A DNA stretch of 64,000 nucleotides. It comes from Petasospora fabianii (taxonomy: Eukaryota; Ascomycota; Saccharomycetes; Phaffomycetales; Wickerhamomycetaceae). The notes beneath the pieces were generated by a model. That model was given only the letters and a program-made list of their open reading frames with translations, did no database searches and had not been told where the DNA came from. Location of the stretch: contig CP048716.1 of assembly GCA_022641835.1 (NCBI GenBank), forward strand, positions 310,001 to 374,000. The letters run 5' to 3'. Made by a program: the position numbers and the translations under genes. Shown here one piece after another: positions 29,468 through 39,457 of the stretch; the stretch's first letter is position 1, and each line of letters starts with the position of its first letter.

Positions 29468-29473
29468 CACGTG
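29468..29473. promoter_or_regulatory. Cbf1-type CACGTG upstream of MET6
   Basis: CACGTG about 450 bases before the MET6 ATG. Cbf1 binds CACGTG in promoters of sulfur-amino-acid genes. It is somewhat far from the start, so assignment is tentative. Confidence 0.35.
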
Positions 29474-29594
29474 CAACTCATCGATGAGTCTTATCCCATC
29501 TGTCATGTGAAGAGGGACGAGGCAGGGCAACACTCACAGGTTTGGTGCATCTATAATTTCACATGTGTATCACATTTATTCGTATGTAAAAGAT

Positions 29595-32552
29595 CTATCT
29601 GTGCTTCTTGGACTCCTTCTCAGGGATTTGGAAGTGTCTCTCGTAAAGCTTGAACAACTCATCAATCACAATAACTGGGAATGAGATCACCAGGATCGCA
29701 ACCCATTCGTCAATACCCAGTGGTGCCACGTTGAACAGCACAGCGAGCCATGGTACATACAGGATCATGAAGTGCAACACCATTGACAGGATGATTGCTA
29801 AGATCAGGTACACGTTTTTCCACAATGGGAAAGTGAGAAGAGAGTCAGACTCACTTAGGTTGTTCATGGCGTTCAACATCTCAATGACAACAAGAATAGA
29901 AAGAGAAATGGTTGATGCAATGGTATTATGATTATCCTGGAAAATAGAGAATCCAGTATCCGACAAATGATGGAAGTTTTTAAGCTGAGTGTAACTGATC
30001 TGTGGGCCCTGGTTGAAGAAGATAAAGTACCAAACGTAGCCAAATACTGTGGCAGCACCAACATAAGTACCGACAACGATGTATCTGAAGAGCAACCATC
30101 CACTGACCAATGGGTCTTCCTTGGATTTTGGTGGCTTGGCCATGATCTTGTGGTCTGGTGGGTTGAAACCAAGAGCAGAAGCAGGTAAACCATCAGTCAC
30201 TAAGTTAACCCAAAGAAGTTGGACTGGAATCAAAGCCTCCGGGAGGCCCAATGCAGCTGTGAGGAAGATCGAAACAACTTCACCAATATTGGAAGAAATC
30301 AAGTAACGAATAAACTGTCTTGTGTTGTTGAAGATCAGTCTCCCTTCTCTAACAGCATTGACAATGGTTGCAAAGTTATCATCTTGCAACACAAGATCAG
30401 AAGCCAATCTAGCAACATCAGTACCGGAACCCATAGCAACACCAATATCAGCCTTCTTCAAAGCAGGTGCGTCATTAACACCGTCACCAGTCATAGCAAC
30501 AACTTCACCAGACTTTTGCAAATAGTCAACCAATAAACTCTTATGTGTTGGCTCAACACGGGCAAAGATTCTGGCATTATGAACAGCCTTGGCCTTGGCA
30601 GAGTCAGACAACGATGCAAATTCTCTACCAGTCAAGACCAAGCCATCAGTAGTGTCGTCCTCATCAAAGATACCAATCTGCTTAGCGATATTCTCAGCAG
30701 TGATTGGGGAATCACCAGTGATCATAATGACTCTAATACCGGCATTCTTACAATCTTGGATCGACTCAGCAACCTCTGGTCTTGGTGGGTCGATCAAGGC
30801 AGCGAAACCAACAAAGATGAGATCCTGCTCAAGTTGGTCATACTCGAGAGATGTAGTTGCTGTCTCCGCAAGTGTTTGATCAACGTCATCTTTATAGGCC
30901 AAAGCGATAATTCTGTACCCTTGTCTTGCCAATTCCTCCACTTTAACGCTAAGCTTAGCACGATGGTGAGGAGTCATGTTATCAGCGCTGACAGTTGACA
31001 ATTTCTGCGAGAGGACACGGTTGGATCTTGAAATGAGTTCCTCTGGGGCACCCTTGACGAGCAGCTCTGGTCCATTTGGTGTCTGGACGAGAACGGACAT
31101 GGATTTACGATCCCTTGTGAATTCGTAGGTGGCAAGGCGTGCATACTCGGAGTTGTAAAGATCAGAGACAGGGGTAACGGAGACGGAAAGGTTTTCGGTC
31201 TGTGCTTCAGGTGAAAGCTTCTCAACAAGGATCTTAAGCGCAGCTTCTGTTGGTTCACCCACAGATTTGTAGAGACCTGGTGCCTGTTGGACAACATTGG
31301 CATCATTACAGATAGAGCTGATCTGGGCCACTTTGTGCAAAATTGGGTACTTGTCATCTGGTAGAGTCACTGTATGACCGTTCTCATCTGTAACGGAGCC
31401 CTTTGGTTCGAATGAATATCCTGTGAGATGGAGGTTGGACAGTTCACGAGAAGACTTGAAGAAGACAAGGTTGTGAGCAACCATTTGGTTTGTTGTGAGC
31501 GTTCCAGTCTTATCGGAGCAAATGACATTCGTGGAGCCAAGCGTTTCAACACTGGACAATGATCTGACAATGGCGTTTTGCTTAGCCATCTTCTTAGTAC
31601 CTAGTGCCAGACACGTGGTTATGACAACGGAGAGACCCTCAGGGATTGCTGCGACAGCTAAGGCAACGGCGATCTTAAAGTAGTAGATGGCACCTTTGAT
31701 GTAGCCTCCATGTGACGGATCACTAAAGTTCTTGAAGTTGATAACCCAGACCGCAATGCAAATGACTGTGATGAACTTGGCGAGCATATCACCGAAATCA
31801 TCAAGCTTCTCCTTCAATGGTGTTGGCTGAGAGATTTGAGAGGTGATGTCGTTATAAATGTCACCAATGGCAGTCTTATCACCAGTGAGTGTAACAACGG
31901 CTCTAGCGTGACCAGAGACAACAGTGGTACCGGAGAAGACTGTGTTCGTCTGTTCCTGCTTGACGGCATTGTTGATCTCGACGGGTTCGGTATCCTTCAT
32001 AACAGATTCACTCTCACCGGTGAGGATGGATTGGTCAATGCGAAGAGACTGAGAGAAGATCTTAATGAGTCTAGCATCAGCTGGAACGATATCACCAACA
32101 CTGAGATCAATGATATCACCTGGGACGAGTGCCTCTTGCTTCACTGGGGTCAATCTTCCGTTGCGGAGAACCTTAACCTCGGAGCTTGCGTACTCATTCA
32201 AGGCAGATATAGCGGCTTCAGCTGAAGATTCTTGTTGGACACCAACGATTGCGTTGAGGATTAAGATGGTGAGAATGACGATAGGGTCAACCATGGCAGA
32301 CCACGAGAGGTCACCCTCGCTGACACTGAGACCGAATGATACCACTGCAGATCCAAGTAGGATCTGAGCAAGTTGGTCTTCAAACTGACCGAGAATCAGT
32401 TTCCAGATGGAGGTTGGTGGCTCTTTGGGTAAGGCATTAGGGCCGTACTCTTTCAATCTGGAGGAAGCCTCAAGATCGGTGAGACCGTAGTCAAGATCCA
32501 CCTTGAGGTTTGCCAGTGCAGTCTCAACCGTCTTGCTGTAAAAGTTCGGCAT
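29595..32552 (-). CDS. SERCA-type P-type Ca2+-ATPase
   Basis: 985 residues. P-type ATPase landmarks: 'TGES' actuator motif, phosphorylated Asp347 in 'CSDKTGTLTTNQM', 'KGAPEEL' nucleotide-binding motif, and 'MTGDGVNDAPALKKADIG'. The ion-binding residues identify it as SERCA rather than Pmr1: M4 'VAAIPEGLSVVITTCLALG', M5 'SSNIGEVVSIFL' (Asn and Glu), M6 'NLVTDGLPASALGFNPPD' (Asn, Thr, Asp) and M8 'VVIEMLNAMNNLSE' (Glu). Both calcium sites are therefore complete. SERCA pumps two Ca2+ per ATP into the ER. S. cerevisiae has only Pmr1 (one site) and Pmc1. The C-terminus is lysine-rich (ESKKHR) and not a classical KKXX. It shares a divergent promoter region with YNK1. The CTG of 'CLALG' falls on a conserved Leu. 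Confidence 0.93.
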   Translation of the reverse strand: MPNFYSKTVETALANLKVDLDYGLTDLEASSRLKEYGPNALPKEPPTSIWKLILGQFEDQLAQILLGSAVVSFGLSVSEGDLSWSAMVDPIVILTILILNAIVGVQQESSAEAAISALNEYASSEVKVLRNGRLTPVKQEALVPGDIIDLSVGDIVPADARLIKIFSQSLRIDQSILTGESESVMKDTEPVEINNAVKQEQTNTVFSGTTVVSGHARAVVTLTGDKTAIGDIYNDITSQISQPTPLKEKLDDFGDMLAKFITVICIAVWVINFKNFSDPSHGGYIKGAIYYFKIAVALAVAAIPEGLSVVITTCLALGTKKMAKQNAIVRSLSSVETLGSTNVICSDKTGTLTTNQMVAHNLVFFKSSRELSNLHLTGYSFEPKGSVTDENGHTVTLPDDKYPILHKVAQISSICNDANVVQQAPGLYKSVGEPTEAALKILVEKLSPEAQTENLSVSVTPVSDLYNSEYARLATYEFTRDRKSMSVLVQTPNGPELLVKGAPEELISRSNRVLSQKLSTVSADNMTPHHRAKLSVKVEELARQGYRIIALAYKDDVDQTLAETATTSLEYDQLEQDLIFVGFAALIDPPRPEVAESIQDCKNAGIRVIMITGDSPITAENIAKQIGIFDEDDTTDGLVLTGREFASLSDSAKAKAVHNARIFARVEPTHKSLLVDYLQKSGEVVAMTGDGVNDAPALKKADIGVAMGSGTDVARLASDLVLQDDNFATIVNAVREGRLIFNNTRQFIRYLISSNIGEVVSIFLTAALGLPEALIPVQLLWVNLVTDGLPASALGFNPPDHKIMAKPPKSKEDPLVSGWLLFRYIVVGTYVGAATVFGYVWYFIFFNQGPQISYTQLKNFHHLSDTGFSIFQDNHNTIASTISLSILVVIEMLNAMNNLSESDSLLTFPLWKNVYLILAIILSMVLHFMILYVPWLAVLFNVAPLGIDEWVAILVISFPVIVIDELFKLYERHFQIPEKESKKHR

Positions 32553-33211
32553 ACTAATGGTGCAAGACAGAGTCAGTCAGACAGGCTAGGTTTTTTCTTC
32601 CGGTAGGTGTGCGATCAACTGTGTGCTCGTAGGTTTCTGTTACTTAAATCCCAACGTGTCCGTAGCCAAAGAAACATCTCGAAATCGGTGTACAGATTGC
32701 CCGTTACTGGATGGCAGATCTTTTATTCAGGAGACGGTGTTGATTTGTGTGTTTTGGACAGTGCATAATGGCGGATTTTGCGACCCATATCCATCAAGCA
32801 AAGTACTTGGTTTCTGATTGATATTCAGTTTACTGATGTGATGGTTATTGATTGTTAATATGCTAGTAGTGATGTAAGAGGACCAACACGGGGGACGTCT
32901 GGTTGGCTACTAATGCTCCACACGTGCTGCTCTTTGATGCTGAGACTTCAATGTGTAGAGCATATACGATATAATAGAAAGGTTAACTACTGAACAGCCA
33001 CCAAAACCCACTCAGCTTCTGCAGAAAGATAATCTACACTTATACACACCCTGAGTCCACAATGTTTACCTTCTGTGTCCCGTACCATAAATTTCCCCGA
33101 GTTTGTTCTGCGCCGTTCTCGTCCACGAATAAAATTTTCAGTTTTCCGTTTATGCAACTTGTCCTCCTTCACTAAGTAGTCAGCAACTTTCCACTGCCCA
33201 ATTTCACAACA
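32553..33211. other. Divergent promoter region, Ca2+-ATPase / YNK1
   Basis: About 660 bases without a supported gene. A CACGTG lies at 32921-32926, roughly midway. No other motif stands out. Confidence 0.5.
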
Positions 33212-33776
33212 ATGTCCAACGAGAGAACATTCATTGCCATTAAGGTACGTCTTACCGCTCTGTCGAGTTCAATTGCGGGGTGATTCCAACATGCCGTTGC
33301 AATGTTCTCAGACTCCACTTGCCCGATCCCCCAGCGACTAACCCACGTTCCAGCCAGACGGTGTCCAGAGAGGTTTGATCTCCTCTATCCTCGGTAGATT
33401 CGAGAACAGAGGTTTCAAGCTCGTCGGTATCAAGCTCGTTACCCCAACTGAGTCCTTGTTGAAGACCCACTACTCCGACTTGACTGAGAAGCCATTCTTC
33501 CCATCCTTGTTGTCTTACATGCTTTCCGGCCCAATCCTCGCCACCGTTTGGGAGGGTAAGGACGTTGTCAAGCAGGGTAGAGCCATTCTTGGTGCTACCA
33601 ACCCATTGCAGTCCGCTCCAGGTACCATCAGAGGTGACTTTGCCATTGACATGGGTAGAAACGTTTGCCACGGTTCCGACTCTGTCGAGTCCGCTCAGAA
33701 GGAGATTGACTTGTGGTTCAAGAAGGAGGAGCTTGTTGAGTACAAGTCCGCCATGTTCGGCTGGATCTACGAATAA
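33212..33776 (+). CDS. YNK1: Nucleoside diphosphate kinase Ynk1, one intron
   Basis: Exons 33212-33244 and 33354-33776, joined to 151 residues (S. cerevisiae 153). Exon 1 encodes [11 protein letters not shown]. Donor GTACGT at 33245, branch point GACTAAC near 33336, acceptor CAG ending 33353; the intron is 109 bases. The junction recreates the conserved '[11 protein letters not shown]' motif, which confirms the splice. The catalytic phosphohistidine lies in '[13 protein letters not shown]', followed by the family C-terminus ('[11 protein letters not shown]'). The enzyme equalises nucleoside triphosphate pools by phosphate transfer in the cytosol and mitochondrial intermembrane space. Codon use is strongly biased, as for an abundant enzyme. 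Confidence 0.98.
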
Positions 33777-34259
33777 GCGTATAGTCTAGGTCTTGTCTAG
33801 CTAATACACTTCAATGGTTCTTTACTTTGTTTTTTGTAGATTAGGGGAAACCCCATCATGTTCCTTCTTGAACAGCGAAAATGCACCACAGAAGCGACAC
33901 CAATTGGGTGTTCCAATGTCAATGGCGCACATTGTAGTAGTTTCTACTTTTTTGGCACATGTCAAACCAACAATCTTCCTCTTTACTGTCATTGGCACCT
34001 GCAATGGTTCCAAAATCCGCCCCCGCCTTTGGCTCATCCACAGCGACTCAACGAGCCCCGCGATTGGTGGAGTGCGTGAGTCGCGCAAAGCTATCTTGGA
34101 AGTCACTGTGACTCGTGGGCCCTATCTTAATGGTGTTGGTACAAATATGCTCTATTATATGATGTAATTGGTGATATATGCTCAATTGGAACTTGTAGTC
34201 AATGGAGAGGCCGTGTCCTCATGGCGCTTAGCCCATGTAGTGAAGTATGCACCGTACCA
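33777..34259. other. Convergent 3' intergenic region, YNK1 / NPY1
   Basis: About 480 bases. Overlapping ORFs of about 100 residues on both strands have no recognisable similarity. An 8-bp inverted repeat (GCGACTCA at 34043-34050, TGAGTCGC at 34077-34084) with a 26-base loop is the only structure seen. Confidence 0.5.
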
Positions 34260-35468
34260 TCAAGCTCTCGTCTCACCAGCCTCATACTTGTCCACACAAT
34301 GCTTAATCAAAGAGTGTGCAATGGCAGTGGCAGGAGGGATAAACCAATCAGCCTTTCCACCTTCTAGAATACGCTTCACCTCTTGAATATCCACCCACTT
34401 GGCATCTGCGAGTTCTGGATCATGACCCAAGTCAATCACTTCGTTTATACCATTAAAATCAACGTAAACGACACATCCAATCATCATGTTGGCCGGGTAC
34501 GGCCATGGTTGTGTCTGAACAATATCACAAACTTTACCCTTGACTCCTGTTTCCTCCCATACTTCACGTAGCGATGCCGCTTCAACAGTCTCTGATGGTT
34601 CCATAAATCCAGCAACACAACTGAACATTGGGCCTGGGAATCTCTTACCACGAGCGAGAAGCATCTTGTCGTGGTTTCTTGATGAGACAGCAGTGATCAC
34701 AACACAGTCTGTACGTGGGAAAGAGACATTACTCACCGATGCATTCTTTACAGGGCACTTGTCAGCCTCCTTATCTGACGAACAAAGTAGTTTCGTACCA
34801 CCATGAACGACAACGTTATGCTTACCACAACCTGCACAGAATCTGTTACGGTCCATCCAATCTAAGTACATCTTTGCATGACTGTAAATAGAAGCATCAA
34901 AATTTTCCAACTTGAAGATGATATTTCTGTTATCGTACAATTTCAAGTTTTGCTTTTCACTAAGCAGAGATACCACCTTGTCATCACACCCAACTTCAAT
35001 TCCAAAGTAAGCAACTCCTGAATATCTTTCACGATACACAATACCACTTTCACTCTCATCAAGACCAAGGAATGTAGCTTTGATCCCAGCGAGTGGAACA
35101 CCTTCCCCACTTGCATTCTGTTGACACCAGGTATCAATCACCCCCTTCAGATCTTCATAGGTGGCATACCACACTGCAGGCCCAGATTCACCTTTATTGT
35201 AACCATAAATGACACCTTTGTTAAGCACAGCGTATTTCGTACTAGGATGCTTAGCAGCCAATGTAATGAAGTCTGAATCATCGCGGAGGAAACTGACCCT
35301 GTTCACACATTCACGGCCAAAGAAGATTGCATTCTCGTTGTCCGGAAGCACACTCATCGTCGGGGATGAAGAGAGTTGGCGTTGAATTTGTTCAAGACGT
35401 TGTACAGAGTTATGGGTCGTGTCTCCTTGGCGCATGGTTCTTGGGTAGATCAAAACATGAACCGCCAT
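34260..35468 (-). CDS. NPY1: Npy1-like NADH diphosphatase (Nudix)
   Basis: 402 residues from the first ATG (35468). A second ATG at residue 38 (35357; MSVLPDNENAIFFG) aligns better with the S. cerevisiae start (384 residues), so the shorter form is plausible. NADPH-diphosphatase N-domain motif 'NRVSFLRDDSDF', then a zinc ribbon (CAGCGK ... CSSDKEADKCP), then the Nudix box 'GFMEPSETVEAASLREVWEETG' (full G-x5-E-x7-REUxEExGU), followed by 'SQPWPYP'-type 'TQPWPYPANMMIGC', diagnostic for NADH-preferring members. It hydrolyses NAD(P)H to NMNH plus AMP. The S. cerevisiae protein is peroxisomal and ends in SHL; this one ends in TRA, not a recognised PTS1. Convergent with YNK1. Confidence 0.94.
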   Translation of the reverse strand: MAVHVLIYPRTMRQGDTTHNSVQRLEQIQRQLSSSPTMSVLPDNENAIFFGRECVNRVSFLRDDSDFITLAAKHPSTKYAVLNKGVIYGYNKGESGPAVWYATYEDLKGVIDTWCQQNASGEGVPLAGIKATFLGLDESESGIVYRERYSGVAYFGIEVGCDDKVVSLLSEKQNLKLYDNRNIIFKLENFDASIYSHAKMYLDWMDRNRFCAGCGKHNVVVHGGTKLLCSSDKEADKCPVKNASVSNVSFPRTDCVVITAVSSRNHDKMLLARGKRFPGPMFSCVAGFMEPSETVEAASLREVWEETGVKGKVCDIVQTQPWPYPANMMIGCVVYVDFNGINEVIDLGHDPELADAKWVDIQEVKRILEGGKADWFIPPATAIAHSLIKHCVDKYEAGETRA

Positions 35469-35795
35469 TTGTCATCGTGTAGGTCGTTGCGGAGAGACGT
35501 CCGCTTTTTCTGGAGACCGATCCGGCCGACTCCGGAAATACTCGGGCGCGGAGATGAGTACTCATAAAGTTCCGAAACACTACGCAAACAATTAGTGATT
35601 AAAGAATGTACAATGACCATAAAACAAGCGTGTTGTCGATATGACGAGATGAACTGAAAAGAACGACGACAGGCCACCATAAAGGCAAACAACTCCATAT
35701 CAAAGGAAAGAAAAAAAAAAGACTCTTTTTTCTCTAATGCGATGAACCAATTAAACGTTGATCAAGTCAAGTTAACAGCGAGCTACCAGCTGAGC

Positions 35796-37367
35796 TCAAA
35801 GCCACGTGTATTGTGGTTGCTCATTTTGACCCTGCTGTGGTTTCTGCGGTTGCTGTTGCTGCTGCTGCTGCAATTGTGTGGTAGCCGGCTTCACTAGCTT
35901 CTCAGGCTTCTCAGAAGCTGGGATCTGGGTACTCTGGTTCCATGTATCGATGCGACTTGACAAATTCTTAGACTTGGATGTCAGAAGTTGACGTCCAGAA
36001 TAGTTTTGAGATGGCTGTTGTTGTTGTGGCTGTTGTGGCTGCTGTTGCTGCTGTTGTTGTGGTGGTGCTGGTGCTGGTGGCTGTTGCTGTTGTGGTTGTT
36101 GTTGTTGTGATGCTGGTACTGGTGCTGGTGGCTGTTGCTGAGGTTGATGTTGTTGTGGAGGTGGTTGCTGCTGTTGGCGATTTAGGTACTGCTGGCCATA
36201 GACACGCATATCTTCAAATGTCTTCATAGGCACGTATCCCGGTTGCTCGTGGAGGTATTCATACTTGCGTTCCTGCTGTGGATGCTCACTAGTTTCAGCA
36301 TTCTGGCCCTGGTTTGCCCAACCACCTTCGGCTGGTGGTTTCTGAGTCTGTTCCTGTGGTTGGCCGGCCTTTGGGTCTTGAGCTTGCTGTTGACCTTCCT
36401 CCGCGTTATTAGCAGCTTTGTCTGCAATGGGCTGCTGTCCATTCTTCTGATTCATCTCCTGTTGCTTCTGAATCGACCAGTCAAAGATGTAGTCATATCT
36501 GTAGTTCTCTCTCAAAAAGAGATCTCTAAAGAGTCTTCTCAAGTACATATAGTCTGGCTTGTCCTCGAATCTCAATGACTTAGTGTAGTTCAAGTAATGG
36601 ACAAACTCGATCGGAAGACCTCTACCCAAGACTTCTGAAGGCGTCACCATCTTCTTCTCCATGATACGGTCGTACTTCTGTCTCTTGGTGGCAGCCTTCA
36701 AACCCTGCCATGGCAACATTCCTCTGCAGAAATAGATCAACACGTATCCCAAACTCTCCAAGTCGTCTCTTCTGGATTGCTCGACACCCAAATGTGTGTT
36801 CAAACTGGCATATCTAGCAGTACCGGTCAAGTTCTTATTCTCTCTGTATGGGATGTGAAGGTGCGATCTAGGGTCTCTGTACTTCTTAGCCAAACCAAAG
36901 TCAATAAGATTCACCTGAGATCCTCTCTTACCGATACCCATAAGGAAGTTGTCAGGTTTGATATCTCTGTGGATGAAACATCTTGCGTGTATGAACTCAA
37001 TACGGCACAAAAGTTGGTCGGCAAGTTGAAGCACAGTCTTGTAACTAAACTTTCTTCCACAATAGTTGAATAAATCTTCAAGGGATGGTCCAAGGAGATC
37101 CATAACCATAGCATTGTAGTCACACTCGGTACCGTACCATCTCACAAATGGAATACCGAGGCCACCACTAAGGGACTTGTAGACGCGGGCCTCATACTCC
37201 AATTGAGGGTGGCGGGCGGTCACTGATTCAAGTTTGATGGCCACCAGCTCTCCCGAGATGATATTCGTGCCTAAGTAGATGTCACCGAAAGAACCACTTC
37301 CGATCTTGCGGCCGATACGGTACTTTCTGCCGACTCTGAGATCCATGTTGGAGTTGGTGTCTGTCAT
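35796..37367 (-). CDS. HRR25: Casein kinase 1 family kinase Hrr25
   Basis: 523 residues from the first true ATG (37367). The frame extends to 37424 without an ATG. A second ATG at 37346 begins [22 protein letters not shown], matching the exact S. cerevisiae Hrr25 N-terminus, so that start is equally possible. Kinase domain to about residue 300: '[12 protein letters not shown]', 'VAIKLE', '[13 protein letters not shown]', '[12 protein letters not shown]', '[20 protein letters not shown]' and '[13 protein letters not shown]', all CK1 signatures. After a linker there is a long proline/glutamine-rich tail, as in S. cerevisiae Hrr25. No C-terminal Cys-Cys prenylation/palmitoylation motif is present, so it is not a Yck-type kinase. 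Hrr25 acts in DNA repair signalling, ribosome maturation, meiotic cohesion and vesicle traffic. Confidence 0.96.
   Translation of the reverse strand: MTDTNSNMDLRVGRKYRIGRKIGSGSFGDIYLGTNIISGELVAIKLESVTARHPQLEYEARVYKSLSGGLGIPFVRWYGTECDYNAMVMDLLGPSLEDLFNYCGRKFSYKTVLQLADQLLCRIEFIHARCFIHRDIKPDNFLMGIGKRGSQVNLIDFGLAKKYRDPRSHLHIPYRENKNLTGTARYASLNTHLGVEQSRRDDLESLGYVLIYFCRGMLPWQGLKAATKRQKYDRIMEKKMVTPSEVLGRGLPIEFVHYLNYTKSLRFEDKPDYMYLRRLFRDLFLRENYRYDYIFDWSIQKQQEMNQKNGQQPIADKAANNAEEGQQQAQDPKAGQPQEQTQKPPAEGGWANQGQNAETSEHPQQERKYEYLHEQPGYVPMKTFEDMRVYGQQYLNRQQQQPPPQQHQPQQQPPAPVPASQQQQPQQQQPPAPAPPQQQQQQQPQQPQQQQPSQNYSGRQLLTSKSKNLSSRIDTWNQSTQIPASEKPEKLVKPATTQLQQQQQQQPQKPQQGQNEQPQYTWL
35850..36175 (-). repeat. 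Q/P-rich codon repeats in the HRR25 tail
   Basis: Runs of CAA/CAG (CTG/TTG on the + strand) interrupted by CCA encode poly-Gln tracts with 'PPAPVPA' and 'PPAPAPP' spacers. The two proline/alanine spacers suggest a local duplication. Such tracts are expected to vary in length between strains. Confidence 0.7.
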
Positions 37368-38198
37368 TGGGGATTGCGATGTTGCAACTTGGTGAATTTG
37401 TGTGAATGTTTGGTTTCGTTTCAACTGTGTTAGGGCGCCTTCTATATGACGTGGGGGCTAGCAGTCAGTGCGGCGGATGTGTTGGTTAATCCTTGAACAG
37501 GGATTATGCAATGTCAAGATTGCCGTGGACAGCCTCTTGAGGTCAAAAATGTCGATAGCAGCGTGAGCGGATCAACTGGAGGCCAAAGGGTGACTCCTGA
37601 GCAGGATAAACAAGGGCGGCGTGGCGCGACGGGGCGGGTCGACTGGTGGAGAGGAATAGGGCGGGAGCGGCGTAGATGGAGCTGTGCGAAAGGTCAATCC
37701 CACAGATCGAGTAGACAGTCAGGGACAAGGTCTAAGCTGTGCCTTGCGATAGTATCACTGGTCTCCTTTTGGATGTGGCTTGCTGGAGGGATCCACAAAA
37801 TAGAGGAAAAAAAATGGTGAATTCCCGAACTTTCGCGCTCCTGCCGGTGGTGGTGCGAAGGATCTGAGACCTACGGCTTAATGTCTATGGTTCAATATGT
37901 GATCTCTGTGGGTTTAGGTGCCAGTTAGCCTCTAATGTGGTAGCTAGCCTATTTATCCACTTATTTTAACTTCAAAAGTAATCGGGTTTCCCTAATGGCG
38001 GTCCATCATATGGGGAACTGCTGATAGCACCTTTCTTTTTATGGATTTGGGCCCTGCAGGGTAACCCTTGGTTGCCCCCGCGGTTTCTCGATTTGTGAAC
38101 TTGTGCTTCATACGTGTGGGTCGGTCTATGTATCTTCTGTGTGTTGACTTAGGACTGTGAAGGTTTTACTACCCCAATTGAACATCAGAAGCCCACAC
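37368..38198. other. Divergent promoter region, HRR25 / COG5
   Basis: About 830 bases with no supported gene. The open reading frame entering COG5 from 38157 starts with GTG, so it is leader rather than coding. Nothing else recognised. Confidence 0.5.
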
Positions 38199-39377
38199 AT
38201 GTCAATGTCTGAATCACGCTCGCTTGAAGACTATGCACCTCTGCTTGAGAACAACTTTAGTGCAACATCTTTCGCCAATGATCTTCTTTTGGCCACGAAC
38301 CCCGTTCATCACGAACTAGACATCTCCACAGCGATCAAGCGAGTCAAGTTTGACATCAATGACATAAATCTACAATTGGAGAAGATATCATCAGAAAACC
38401 ATGAGGCATTGATCCAGGAGATTCACAAAGACCAATCCATTAAGGGGCACTTCAAAGACCTCTCACAACCGCTAGATCACATCAACACATCATACCAAAG
38501 GCTCGAGAAGGATTTGGTTCAGCCTTATACTGAGGCGACCAAAACACAGGATGCACTCAAAAAGATTCACACCACGTCTTATCTGCTAAGGTCTGTCACA
38601 TACTTCCTCTATTTGATTGGCCAGATTGAGTCCATTCACTCCAATCCTTCTTTCGAGGAGCATTTGAAGAAGAACCCTAAGACGATGATCAAGGCTTGCA
38701 ACTTTCACAATCAATTGAAAACCCACCTCGATGAGAACGTCAACTTAAAATCTCTCAAAATCATTAGAGACTATGAAATGATCGGATCTAAGAGGCAACA
38801 AGTACTCCAGGAGTTTATACAGTCCCATATCAAGTCATTGAACGAACGCACAATCACCCAGGAACCAGAAGCCACGACCAAAACCTTCATCCTTTCACTC
38901 TACACTCTCGATCCAGAACTTCTCTCATCAACAATTAAGACTGTGCTTGCCAATAACGTTGTGATGTCGGTGAACCTCCTCACTCGAGTCCTCAACTCTC
39001 CGAGAAACTTTGACTCTGCACTTACAGATGTTCTCAAGAAAGCAAAGTTCATCGTGAAGTTCTCATCGATCCTGGAAGCCGCCCAAACGCCACAATCTAC
39101 ATCCTTGCTATCCGAAGTGCTTCAACGACTCGAGTTGACCTCGCTGCTGTCCACATTCTGGAGAGACGTGGCAAAGACATTTGAAGTCAAGTTCAGTGAA
39201 ACGATGAAGAGAGGTGGCCCTGTTGCTAAGAGTCTTGTGAGTTACAAGGATAGTATTAGAACGTCTATCAAAAGGACAGTCATGGCAAGTGCAGAAGGTG
39301 TTATCAAGCCGGAAGGTGTTGAAGTGAAGATGATGCTAAACAGTGTTGGAAGTTTAGACAGAACAAATAGGTATTAG
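38199..39377 (+). CDS. COG5: Cog5, conserved oligomeric Golgi complex subunit
   Basis: 392 residues from the first ATG (38199); the S. cerevisiae protein has 403. The N-terminal 'LEDYAPLLENNFSATSFANDLLLATN' aligns with the Cog5 start, followed by 'LDISTAIKRVKFDINDINLQLEK' and 'HINTSYQRLEKDLVQPYTEA', all typical of the family. Mostly helical throughout. Cog5 is a lobe-B subunit (with Cog6, 7 and 8) of the COG tether that directs intra-Golgi retrograde vesicles. Convergent with the YPQ1-like gene, with 80 bases between their ends. No transmembrane segment or intron seen. Confidence 0.93.
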   Translation: MSMSESRSLEDYAPLLENNFSATSFANDLLLATNPVHHELDISTAIKRVKFDINDINLQLEKISSENHEALIQEIHKDQSIKGHFKDLSQPLDHINTSYQRLEKDLVQPYTEATKTQDALKKIHTTSYLLRSVTYFLYLIGQIESIHSNPSFEEHLKKNPKTMIKACNFHNQLKTHLDENVNLKSLKIIRDYEMIGSKRQQVLQEFIQSHIKSLNERTITQEPEATTKTFILSLYTLDPELLSSTIKTVLANNVVMSVNLLTRVLNSPRNFDSALTDVLKKAKFIVKFSSILEAAQTPQSTSLLSEVLQRLELTSLLSTFWRDVAKTFEVKFSETMKRGGPVAKSLVSYKDSIRTSIKRTVMASAEGVIKPEGVEVKMMLNSVGSLDRTNRY

Positions 39378-39457
39378 ACAGTCAAAACTACTTATTATTC
39401 ATGAGTACAGGAATAGGAATTTCTTTCATGCATTGCTTTTAGAAGTAACAAAAATAC

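Larger units (their letters stand above)
29022..29594. other. MET6 promoter region and 3' end of the Ca2+-ATPase gene
   Basis: About 570 bases with no gene. It holds the MET6 promoter: a minus-strand TATATAAG near 29104-29111, TGAGTCA at 29214-29220 and CACGTG at 29468-29473. Confidence 0.6.

Noticed and set aside
29595-32552. Calling the Ca2+-ATPase PMR1
   Set aside because: Pmr1 lacks the second calcium site; the M5, M6 and M8 residues here are those of SERCA.
33814-34167. 117- and 94-codon ORFs on opposite strands after YNK1
   Set aside because: They overlap each other in a 3'-3' gap and resemble no known protein.
37368-37424. N-terminal extension of HRR25
   Set aside because: It would start at TTG; the first ATG is at 37367 and the conserved start at 37346.
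38157-38198. N-terminal extension of COG5
   Set aside because: It would start at GTG; the first ATG is at 38199 and similarity to Cog5 begins there.
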